Assembly (NCBI GenBank): GCA_934700615.1
Contig: CAKUXR010000030.1
Coordinates: 1 to 39,532, forward strand
Origin: an uncultured Bacteroidales bacterium
GTDB lineage: Bacteria > Bacteroidota > Bacteroidia > Bacteroidales > UBA932
DNA: 39,532 nt
Reading direction: 5' to 3'
Each line of letters opens with the position of its first letter. The first letter of the stretch is position 1. The notes beneath the pieces are model-generated. The model did not search any database. It saw nothing but the letters and a program-made list of their open reading frames with translations, and was not told the DNA's origin. Of this stretch, positions 9,201 to 14,767 are shown piece after piece. Made by a program: the position numbers and the translations under genes.

Positions 9201-9812
9201 AAGAGCAAGAATGACCCGTCATGGGAGACCAAATTCGAGGACATTTCACGTCTCATCCTGGACAGCATTGAGGTTCTCACCGATACTGCCAATGAGTTCT
9301 CGACCTTCGCCAAGCTCTATTCGGAGGAGATGGTGCCTATCGACCTCGACAAGATGGCTTCAGACCAGGTGTCAATGTTCGATGACAAGGACAATATCAC
9401 GTTCCAGTATTATGGTCTGAAGGACGCCATGATAATGGGTCCGAAGCCTCAGCTGATACGCGTTTTCGTCAATCTTCTTACGAATGCGGTGCAGGCTATC
9501 GAGAATCAGCAGACAGCGGACCAGGAAGAAGGCAAGGTGCCGGTTCACGGCCAGATTGTGCTTTCTCTGCGCAACAGCAGCAAGGATGGCTTCTATGATA
9601 TCGTCATTGAAGACAACGGCCCGGGCATCAAGGATGAGAACCGCAACAGGCTGTTTACGCCTAATTTCACGACCAAGAGCAGCGGCACCGGTCTAGGACT
9701 GGCCATCTGCAAGAATATTCTCGAACGCTGCGGCGGCGAAATCTTCTACGGCCGTTCATTCGTTCTCAAGGGTGCCTGCTTCACGGTACGCTATCCCAAG
9801 AACATGAAGTAA
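6237..9812 (+). CDS. Large multi-pass sensor histidine kinase (NtrY-like, HAMP-HisKA-HATPase)
   Basis: A 1191-aa inner-membrane kinase. One N-terminal membrane segment (about 15-32) is followed by a ~190-aa external domain, a cluster of about six membrane helices (about 226-430), a second external domain (430-670), two more helices (about 670-735), a third external domain, a last helix (about 873-893) and a HAMP linker. The catalytic core has the H-box VAHEIKNPLTPMK (His969), an N-box near NLLTNAVQAIEN, the G1 box DNGPGI and the G2 box GTGLGLA. The NPLTPMK H-box and long membrane part are typical of NtrY-like kinases. No response regulator lies beside it. AGGAGG 9 bp before the ATG supports this start. 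Confidence 0.9.
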   Translation: MALKKESLKSRLNKNIWLFSFVVAGLLFLANVFLDRRADFSDFAARHMNKVVNTRFRQLESYMERALKENQGGWLELKGLPSDMVVYRYYGDSLQSWCNQFSLDNDDVSQRLVVQRFVNLRYNFVSPLAEVDNSVKYMNIGPKWYLVKSIQDRHGCKIIGGLEIRNTMDTRSINGINPKFRISDRFSLYPINYSGGAVIFVEGQPLMKLLQETARIMPILPDTTMLWLSVAFFIFGVLIYLWSHRNLKTMLISILALTAVMGTFYATGYGMQGSSSLFSPTVYAGGTVLYSLGAVLIINIWIVLVFSCIYIARPAISEYVRKDLKHRSIWLIIIVIIADALTLTWLFVTFRSLILNSNISLELYKFMQLGRYSLYIYISYLALLSVIPLSLQIIRVNVFYLTGLKYDVFSRFGRSFFAVACALCFLGLFSVLGNEKETNRVEIWINRLSIDRDLGLELQLRGVENAIAADNSIPEVIRTTNDYRVILNRITETYMNRISKDFDISVFIFNDNVSDPQIAKFFNDRVIGTVPISPNSRFVYSRNSNGRAQYTGMFVYYSPDKGTVKLLLGVNSKADREERGYSFIMDYGAPGSVIIPQQYSYAKYINGNLVSYQGDYPYPTILTGKFKEGRSEYGSDKLKQGSYVHFVSNISSDETIVISRPKISVVQYVLAACMLCLAAYFWISLLGLRKKKEGEFEKNYYKSRVNTVLFISMLMTLVTMSIIMVIFVYKRNDANVMRLMTSKISTIQSLMENRTRGFSSYKDMITQDMTAVMDDIGNYTRSDITMYSPGGKVFNTTSPEIFEKMILGSRTNPDAYRNIMYANKRYYIHKEKIGGVGFYTMYAPVFNDNGKILAIVSAPYTDPGISFKADALFHSVFVITVFFILLIITRFMTTRVVDKMFRPIIEMGRKMIYARTGGLEYIIYDNEDEISGLVRAYNLMVHDLYESSKQVAQAERERAWSEMARQVAHEIKNPLTPMKLQIQRLIRLKSKNDPSWETKFEDISRLILDSIEVLTDTANEFSTFAKLYSEEMVPIDLDKMASDQVSMFDDKDNITFQYYGLKDAMIMGPKPQLIRVFVNLLTNAVQAIENQQTADQEEGKVPVHGQIVLSLRNSSKDGFYDIVIEDNGPGIKDENRNRLFTPNFTTKSSGTGLGLAICKNILERCGGEIFYGRSFVLKGACFTVRYPKNMK

Positions 9813-9873
9813 CCGGGCAAGGGGGAAATAATGTGTTACGCGGGGCTGTAGTATTATTTTAAGCGTCACCGCT

Positions 9874-9930
9874 GTTACGTGTTTGCAGGAGTATTGTTTT
9901 CTGCAAGCGTCTCCGGAGTTATGTCTGTTG
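9874..9930 (+). repeat. 57-bp direct repeat, copy 1
   Basis: About three quarters of its bases match copy 2 at 10151-10207 in the same orientation, gap-free over 57 bp (shared cores TTACGTG, GGAGTATTG and GCAAGCGTC). The AAGCGTC core recurs at 9861 and 9933. The pair brackets the two palindromes at 9985-10138. Confidence 0.65.
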
Positions 9931-9984
9931 GTAAGCGTCTCCGCAGGCGCTTACGTATTGCTTTGAGGTCCGAGGGCTGGTGCT

Positions 9985-10054
9985 GGGCTCGGCGGATTTA
10001 TGTTTTATAACTCCCTGATATTCAAATTGTTCTAAAATCACAATCTGCCGACTC
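9985..10054. repeat. Imperfect palindrome, unit A
   Basis: Arms GGGCTCGGCGGATT (9985-9998) and AATCTGCCGACTC (10042-10054) enclose an A/T-rich centre. Arms and centre both resemble unit B, 12 bp to the right, so A and B are tandem copies of a ~70-bp element. Confidence 0.65.
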
Positions 10055-10065
10055 GATAAAAATGA

Positions 10066-10138
10066 GGGGGCTCGGCGGATGACATTGATATAACTCATTG
10101 ATATTCAATGTTTCCAAAATCCGCGATCCGCCGACCCC
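10066..10138. repeat. Imperfect palindrome, unit B
   Basis: Arms GGGGGCTCGGCGGAT (10066-10080) and ATCCGCCGACCCC (10126-10138). The centre shares TATAACTC and TGATATTCAA with unit A. The nearly perfect GC-rich arms would form a stable hairpin on either strand. Confidence 0.65.
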
Positions 10139-10150
10139 TCCTGGCGCGTT

Positions 10151-10207
10151 ATTACGTGCCGGCCGGAGTATTGATATCGGCAAGCGTCATCGGAGTCAAG
10201 TCGGTTG
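10151..10207 (+). repeat. 57-bp direct repeat, copy 2
   Basis: Second copy of the element at 9874-9930, same orientation and same length. The palindrome pair lies between the two copies. Confidence 0.65.
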
Positions 10208-10267
10208 TCGGGACGGCGCCACATTGGTTGTTGCAATAATTTGATTCATAGGTAGTTGTGAAATTCG

Positions 10268-10306
10268 GCGTGGATTAGTGGTCAAAAAATCTTCGGTAAT
10301 CCACGC
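10268..10306. repeat. Hairpin with 10-bp perfect stem
   Basis: GCGTGGATTA (10268-10277) pairs with TAATCCACGC (10297-10306) around a 19-nt loop. It is followed by a TTGATTATCAATG stretch reminiscent of the centres of units A and B. No T tract follows on either strand, so its function is unknown. Confidence 0.55.
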
Positions 10307-10401
10307 TCAAAATAAATGATACTTGATTATCAATGTGTTACAGAGGTGGCCGTGGCGTCGTCCCGCCTGTGGGAATTCGCCCCGGTCAGATGATTGTAAA
10401 A

Positions 10402-10643
10402 TTCCGTGGGCTGGACATGTCGCGTGGCCAACCACGGAAATATATGACATGGCAGGAAAACATTGGCTTGACACAATATCGTTGTTGTCAGGTGGCGCAG
10501 TACGGCGGAACTCACTCCGCTGCGCTCCGTTCGACCCTCCTACCGTTTCCTGCGTCCTCGCTCCCGCGAGAACTTGTCTCCGGCAGGCACCTCCCACTTC
10601 CCGAGGCCGTGGGTTGGCCACGTCCGCCGTACCGCACCACCTG
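10402..10643. repeat. Interleaved GC-rich inverted repeats, non-coding
   Basis: A perfect 8-bp stem (TTCCGTGG 10402-10409 / CCACGGAA 10432-10439) is followed by two longer inverted pairs that interleave rather than nest: 10423-10437 with 10607-10622, and 10489-10509 with 10623-10643. The second pair is 21 bp with two mismatches. Open frames exist on both strands here but overlap each other, have no family resemblance, and look like by-products of GC-rich repeats. Confidence 0.5.
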
Positions 10644-10678
10644 ACGGACGACATGGCGATTAAGACATTCACCATTGG

Positions 10679-10765
10679 AAAACGGTGTAAGAAAACGTCA
10701 TTTTTTACCCCGTTTCAGAAAATTTGAACAAACGGGGTAAAATCAGTCCGATTTTTACACCGTTT
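10679..10765. repeat. Four-site inverted array, AAACGG(T/G)GTAA type
   Basis: Four related sites alternate in orientation: AAAACGGTGTAA (10679-10690, +), its inverse ending ACCCCGTTT (10701-10715), AAACGGGGTAAAA (10730-10742, +), and the inverse TTTTTACACCGTTT (10752-10765). The inner two pair with each other and the outer two pair with each other. It resembles a binding-site array or a small mobile-element end. Confidence 0.6.
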
Positions 10766-10847
10766 ATTAGATACTCGGCTTCGAAAGGCACACTTAAATC
10801 AGCACCCCCATAGACCAGACGCAGCGGTCAGTGGCAATGCCGAAAAC

Positions 10848-10883
10848 TGAAAAGAGCCGCACGGAAACCCGTACGGCTCTTAT
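10848..10883 (-). terminator. Intrinsic terminator of the ribosomal operon (after tsf)
   Basis: Stem AAGAGCCG (10852-10859) / CGGCTCTT (10874-10881), extended by ACGG/CCGT inside. On - the stem is followed by a T run. It lies 17 bp beyond the tsf stop. Confidence 0.85.
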
Positions 10884-10899
10884 CTTGATAACAGAGTAA

Positions 10900-11733
10900 T
10901 TAGTCTGTGAGTGAATATCTTCTGAAAGCAAGAACCTTAGCGTCCTTGTCTGCAGTGTGGATATACTCGAGGACAGTCATCTTGTTGTCCCAGATGAACT
11001 CCTGATCCTCAAGAGTCTGCTCTTTGAAGAACTTCTTGAGCTTACCCTTAGCGATGTTCTCAAGCATAGCCTCCGGCTTGCCTGCCATCTTCGGATCCTC
11101 AGCAATCTGCTGCTTGTACATTGCGAACTCCTTCTCAACGGTCTCCTTAGGACAATCAGCCTCAGAAACTGAAACTGGGTGCATTGAGGTTACCTGCATG
11201 GCAACGTTCTTGCCGATCTCAGCAGGAACTTCCTTGCTGAATGCAACGATAGAAGCTACCTTTGAGTTGTTGTGAACGTACTGTGCGATGTATGGAGCCT
11301 CGAGAGCTGCATAGTAAGCGAGAACGTGCTTCTCACCTGTCTTACCTGTCTGAGCAGAAATTTCCTCTTCTACTGTGTAGCCGTCGCTAAGTTTTACAGA
11401 TTTGAGAGCCTCGATGTCAGCAGGGAAAGCAGCGATAGCTGCATCTGCTATAGAATTTGCGAGAGCCTTGAAATCTGGAGTAGCTGAAACGAAGTCTGTT
11501 TCGCAACCGAGGCAAACGATGATCGCCTTGCCACCTTCAATGCGAACGAGAACTGCGCCTTCGGTAGTCTCACGATCAGCTCTCTTGGCTGCTACGAGCT
11601 TACCTTTTTCACGGATGATCTCAACTGCCTTGTCGAAGTTGCCTTCAGCCTCTGCGAGAGCCTTCTTGCAATCCATCATACCGGCACTGGTCATCTTACG
11701 TAATTTCATTACGTCAGCTGCTGTAATCTGCAT
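10900..11733 (-). CDS. tsf: Translation elongation factor Ts
   Basis: A 277-aa nucleotide exchange factor for EF-Tu. The N-terminal UBA-like segment and conserved TSAGMMDCKKAL are followed by the core dimerisation region (MQVTSMHPVSVSEADCP). The gene follows rpsB after 18 bp in the usual rpsB-tsf pair and is the last gene before a strong terminator. Confidence 0.96.
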   Translation of the reverse strand: MQITAADVMKLRKMTSAGMMDCKKALAEAEGNFDKAVEIIREKGKLVAAKRADRETTEGAVLVRIEGGKAIIVCLGCETDFVSATPDFKALANSIADAAIAAFPADIEALKSVKLSDGYTVEEEISAQTGKTGEKHVLAYYAALEAPYIAQYVHNNSKVASIVAFSKEVPAEIGKNVAMQVTSMHPVSVSEADCPKETVEKEFAMYKQQIAEDPKMAGKPEAMLENIAKGKLKKFFKEQTLEDQEFIWDNKMTVLEYIHTADKDAKVLAFRRYSLTD

Positions 11734-11751
11734 AGTAAAATAGGTTTAAAA

Positions 11752-12585
11752 TTATTCTGCTTTAACTTCTGCTGCTGGAGCCTCAACTGCCTCTACTGGA
11801 GCTGCTTCTTCAACATCTTTTGTTCCCTTGCGAGGACGGAGCTTCTTTGCAGGTGCCTTCTCGGCTGCCTCTGCTGTAGCCTCTTTTTCCTTCTCAAGCT
11901 TCCTTTCGTTCAATCCCTCCTGGATGGCAACACAAAGAGCGTTGGTGATGTACTCAACTGACTTTGCGGCATCATCATTAGCCGGAATCACATAATCAAT
12001 CGGGGTAGGATCGCAACAAGTATCAACCATGGCGATTACCGGAATGTTCAGACGGTTAGCCTCTTTAACGGCATTTGCCTCCTTCTGTATATCAACTACG
12101 AAAAGTGCTGAAGGGAGACGGCTCATATCCTTGATTGAACCGAGGTTCTTCTCAAGTTTAGCCCTCTGGCGGTCAATCTGAAGACGCTCACGCTTAGCGA
12201 GTTTATCATAAGTACCATCCTCTTTCATCTTGTCGATGGTATTCATCTTCTTGATTGCCTTGCGGATTGTAGGGAAGTTGGTAAGCATACCACCAGCCCA
12301 TCTTTCAGTAACATAAGGCATGTTTACTGAAGCTGCTTTCTCAGCGATAATATCTTTAGCCTGCTTCTTGGTAGCAACGAAGAGGATCTTGCGGCCTGAG
12401 CGTGCAAGCTCTTTCATTACCTCTGCAGCCTCGTCAATCTTGACGATACTCTTGTGCAGGTCGATGATGTGAATCCCGTTCCTTTCAATGAAAATATAAG
12501 GAGCCATTTTAGGATTCCATTTCCTCGCAAGATGTCCGAAATGTGCACCTGCTTCGAGTAATTCTTGGAAATTTGTTCTTGGCAT
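11752..12585 (-). CDS. rpsB: 30S ribosomal protein S2
   Basis: A 277-aa protein starting MPRTNFQELLEAGAHFGH, the family-typical N-terminus. It has the S2 signatures FVATKKQAKDII and PVIAMVDTCCDP. The last ~45 residues are an Ala/Glu/Lys-rich extension beyond the folded domain. The frame is open upstream to 12744, but that part is a structured leader; ATG 12585 is the only start consistent with the family. Confidence 0.95.
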   Translation of the reverse strand: MPRTNFQELLEAGAHFGHLARKWNPKMAPYIFIERNGIHIIDLHKSIVKIDEAAEVMKELARSGRKILFVATKKQAKDIIAEKAASVNMPYVTERWAGGMLTNFPTIRKAIKKMNTIDKMKEDGTYDKLAKRERLQIDRQRAKLEKNLGSIKDMSRLPSALFVVDIQKEANAVKEANRLNIPVIAMVDTCCDPTPIDYVIPANDDAAKSVEYITNALCVAIQEGLNERKLEKEKEATAEAAEKAPAKKLRPRKGTKDVEEAAPVEAVEAPAAEVKAE

Positions 12586-12591
12586 TTTTTT

Positions 12592-12775
12592 AAGTGATGT
12601 TTCTTTGTTACACTTTCCCTTCAGGCTGTAGCCATAACCTGTCGGGCTCTTTTCATCAACCCCGGAGCAGCGGCCACCCATGACCGGTCTCCTGGATTTT
12701 CCGCAGTCTCGGCAATCTTCAAGCAGCTTGCACGGAATTCGCACCCCGCGCGAGATCCGAAGATTTCTGAACCGG
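12592..12775 (-). ncRNA. Structured 5' leader of rpsB with cobalamin-riboswitch-like motifs
   Basis: The 221 bp between rpsI and rpsB are dense in potential RNA structure on -. A UUCG-capped stem lies near 12755-12770. A 6-bp stem GCGCGG/CCGUGC (12730-12751) carries the loop GUGCGAAU, the sequence found in cobalamin riboswitch loops. Then AAUCCAGGAGACCGGUCA (12681-12700) resembles the B12 box. Further hairpins follow, the last (12592-12615) ending just before the rpsB ATG. Spacing between the two B12-like elements is short for that class, and no B12 gene is near. It may equally be a ribosomal-protein autoregulatory leader. The presence of structure is likely; the ligand is unknown. Confidence 0.4.
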
Positions 12776-12806
12776 ACTGTGCATGTAAATCAATGTGTCG
12801 GTAAGA

Positions 12807-13199
12807 TTAACGCTTACTGAACTGGAAGCGGCGACGTGCACCAGGCTGACCAGGTTTCTTCCTCTCGACCTCTCTTGGGTCACGGGTGAGGAATCCTGCA
12901 GACTTGAGGGCAGAACGGTAAGCCTCTCTGTCGATCTCGCTGAGTGCGCGAGCGATGCCGAGTCTCATAGCCTCTGCCTGTCCTTTGATTCCACCTCCTA
13001 CGAGGTTAGCCTTGATGTCAAACTGACCTGCTGTAGCAGTAACTTCAAATGGCTGATTTACAATGTACTGAAGAGTCTCGTCAGGGAAGTACTCCTTGAG
13101 CTCCTTTCCATTGATGGTCACATTACCTGTACCTGCTGCAACATAAACACGAGCCACAGCTGATTTACGTCTTCCAAGGGCGTTTACTGTTTTCTCCAT
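12807..13199 (-). CDS. rpsI: 30S ribosomal protein S9
   Basis: A 130-aa protein. The conserved GRRKSAVARVY opens the protein, GGGIKGQAEAMRLGIARAL is in the middle, and the basic C-terminus ends ARRRFQFSKR, whose tail reaches the P-site tRNA. It lies 9 bp after rplM and is translated with it. The rpsB leader starts right after its stop. Confidence 0.97.
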   Translation of the reverse strand: MEKTVNALGRRKSAVARVYVAAGTGNVTINGKELKEYFPDETLQYIVNQPFEVTATAGQFDIKANLVGGGIKGQAEAMRLGIARALSEIDREAYRSALKSAGFLTRDPREVERKKPGQPGARRRFQFSKR

Positions 13200-13208
13200 T
13201 TGCTCTGT

Positions 13209-13664
13209 TTAAATTTCGTTCAACTTAATTTCTTTTGGCTGCTGTGCCTGGTGAGGATGCTCAGGACCTGCATAGATGAACAGGTTGTTGATGAGTTTGT
13301 CACCAAGACGAGTCTTAGGAAGCATACCTTTAACGGCCTTCCTTACGAGTTCAGTAGGTCTGCTGCTCTGAAGAATCTCCTTAGGCGTGGTAAAACGCTG
13401 TCCACCCGGATATCCGGTGTAACGAGTGTAAACCTTGTTGGTCATCTTCTTACCCTTGAGGGCAACCTTCTCAGCATTGATGACGATGACATTGTCACCG
13501 CAATCAACATGAGGTGTGTAGCCAGCTTTGGTCTTGCCACGGAGGACAAGAGCAACGCGTGCTGCAAGACGGCCAAGTGCCAGATCGGTAGCATCAATGA
13601 CGACCCACTCTTTGTTTACAGTATTCTCATTCAAGAAAACTGATTTGTAGCTTTGTGTGTCCAC
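13209..13664 (-). CDS. rplM: 50S ribosomal protein L13
   Basis: A 151-aa protein starting at a GTG (MDTQSYKSVFLN), which matches the MDT-SYK N-terminus I know from Bacteroides L13. It shows the L13 core EWVVIDATDLALGRLAA, the HVDCGDNVIVINA segment and LYAGPEHPHQAQ-type ending. It is the first gene of the rplM-rpsI-rpsB-tsf operon, with a consensus promoter at 13725-13756. Confidence 0.96.
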   Translation of the reverse strand: MDTQSYKSVFLNENTVNKEWVVIDATDLALGRLAARVALVLRGKTKAGYTPHVDCGDNVIVINAEKVALKGKKMTNKVYTRYTGYPGGQRFTTPKEILQSSRPTELVRKAVKGMLPKTRLGDKLINNLFIYAGPEHPHQAQQPKEIKLNEI

Positions 13665-13696
13665 TGTCTTGATCTTTAATTGGTTAATAATAAAAA

Positions 13697-13727
13697 TTGC
13701 GATCCCTACACATTATAGGGGTCGCAA
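13697..13727. promoter_or_regulatory. 12-bp-arm palindrome at the rplM transcription start
   Basis: TTGCGATCCCTA (13697-13708) and TAGGGGTCGCAA (13716-13727) pair with one mismatch. The right arm runs into the -7 box, so the palindrome straddles the expected start site. As RNA only the inner CCCTA/TAGGG hairpin would remain. It could be an operator, or part of an L13-type leader. Confidence 0.45.
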
Positions 13728-13756
13728 AGGTAGCAATAATTTTCCAAACCACAAAA
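13725..13756 (-). promoter_or_regulatory. Consensus promoter of the rplM operon
   Basis: On - the -33 box TTTTG (13752-13756), a 19-bp spacer and a perfect -7 box TACCTTTG (13725-13732). The -33 box overlaps the left end of the 39-bp repeat. Confidence 0.75.
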
Positions 13757-13791
13757 TCTTACGAAAAATCGCAAAATTTACAGGCCATAGA
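13753..13791 (-). repeat. 39-bp direct repeat, left copy (flanks the PUL)
   Basis: Identical over 39 bases to 26021-26059, same orientation; one more base pair of A differs just outside. On - it starts with the last 14 bases of a dus gene (ending CTGTAA) and ends in TTTT, part of the -33 box. Its centre can fold into an 11-bp stem with two G-U pairs around a TTTT loop. Here it is a stray dus tail with no dus gene before it, which marks it as the product of an insertion. Confidence 0.85.
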
Positions 13792-13797
13792 TACGAA

Positions 13798-13829
13798 CTC
13801 TCCGGCCTGACACATGCCGGACCGGAGAG
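13798..13829. terminator. Hairpin after the EEP lipoprotein gene
   Basis: A perfect 8-bp stem CTCTCCGG (13798-13805) / CCGGAGAG (13822-13829), with an alternative inner stem TCCGGC/GCCGGA. There is no T run on -, so termination is plausible but not assured. It sits 19 bp beyond the last gene of the locus. Confidence 0.5.
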
Positions 13830-13848
13830 GCACCATTATATATGAGAG

Positions 13849-14760
13849 TTAATTCTGAACCTGCAGGACCGCAGATACAGGATAGTGGTCAGACATGTAC
13901 TGCACACCGTCATAGACATCACGGACAGTATGGAACGAAATTCCCTTGAATCCGCGATAGAAGATATGGTCTATGACAGAGTTTGACTGTCCCCAACCGT
14001 TATATGAACCGTACTTGTCAGTAACAGGACACGCTGTACGGGCATCTGTCATTAGCCCCTTCACGCTGTCAAATATAGGATCATCCGTCGTGGAGTTGAA
14101 GTCAGCAGTGAGGATGACAGGCCAATTGCCAGTGTTGTATTCGATAATCTTGTCCCGGATAAGGAGCAGCCCGTTCTGACGCGCAAGTTTGCCGGCATTG
14201 TCCAGATGCGTATTCACATACATGAATGTGACGCCTGAAGGCTTATGCTTGAAGACAGCCCAGGTTGCGGTCCTGTAATACTTCGCATCCCATCCCTTGG
14301 ATGGAGTGTCCGGAGTCTGTGAAAGCCAGAATGTCCCCCACTTGACCAGCTCCACATCGCTGGTCTTATAGAAGATACCCATTGTTTCACCTGCAGTCTT
14401 GCCGTCATCACGACCGACTCCGATCCCCTCATATCCCGCGACTTGCGACCTCAGGAAGGACATCTGGTTCTCGCGTGCCTCCTGCACACCGAATACGGTA
14501 GGATTCTCCTTGGCGAACATCAGAGGGATGGCCTTCTTTCTAAGGTCCCATGCATTGGAAGTATTCTTGTCACCTGTGGAAGTTCTGACATTGAACGATA
14601 TGACCTTTATCTGGTTATCGGCAATGACATCAGGCTCGGTTTCCGAAGTGCCATCGCTTCCGGAACCGTTCGGCCCCGGGATATAATCGGCATTGTCAAG
14701 TGATGCAGAGCAAGCTACAAGCATCACGAAAAGACTGAGAATAAATGATATACGTTTCAT
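13849..14760 (-). CDS. Endonuclease/exonuclease/phosphatase (EEP)-fold lipoprotein
   Basis: A 303-aa secreted lipoprotein: signal MKRISFILSLFVMLVAC with the lipobox Cys at 17, then a Gly/Ser-rich linker and the EEP domain from about residue 50. Metal and catalytic motifs are visible in order: SFNVR, the QEA glutamate, NTHLD, TADFNS and SDHYPV. The fold covers DNases, sphingomyelinases and phosphoinositide phosphatases; nothing here picks one. It is the last gene of the sigma/SusCD locus, 7 bp after the DUF5689 lipoprotein, so it probably acts at the cell surface on the same substrate or on a phosphodiester in it. Confidence 0.85.
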   Translation of the reverse strand: MKRISFILSLFVMLVACSASLDNADYIPGPNGSGSDGTSETEPDVIADNQIKVISFNVRTSTGDKNTSNAWDLRKKAIPLMFAKENPTVFGVQEARENQMSFLRSQVAGYEGIGVGRDDGKTAGETMGIFYKTSDVELVKWGTFWLSQTPDTPSKGWDAKYYRTATWAVFKHKPSGVTFMYVNTHLDNAGKLARQNGLLLIRDKIIEYNTGNWPVILTADFNSTTDDPIFDSVKGLMTDARTACPVTDKYGSYNGWGQSNSVIDHIFYRGFKGISFHTVRDVYDGVQYMSDHYPVSAVLQVQN

Positions 14761-14767
14761 GATTACG

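Noticed and set aside
10307..10727. Overlapping open frames on both strands, 60-134 codons
   Set aside because: They run through GC-rich inverted repeats, overlap each other, lack recognisable domains or start signals, and are best explained by the repeat composition.
12586..12744. N-terminal extension of rpsB
   Set aside because: Open by chance across a structured leader; the family's conserved N-terminus begins at 12585.
13753..13791. 39-bp repeat as a chromosome-dimer (dif) site
   Set aside because: It lacks two half-sites around a 6-bp centre as expected for XerC/D targets, includes coding bases of dus, and occurs twice.
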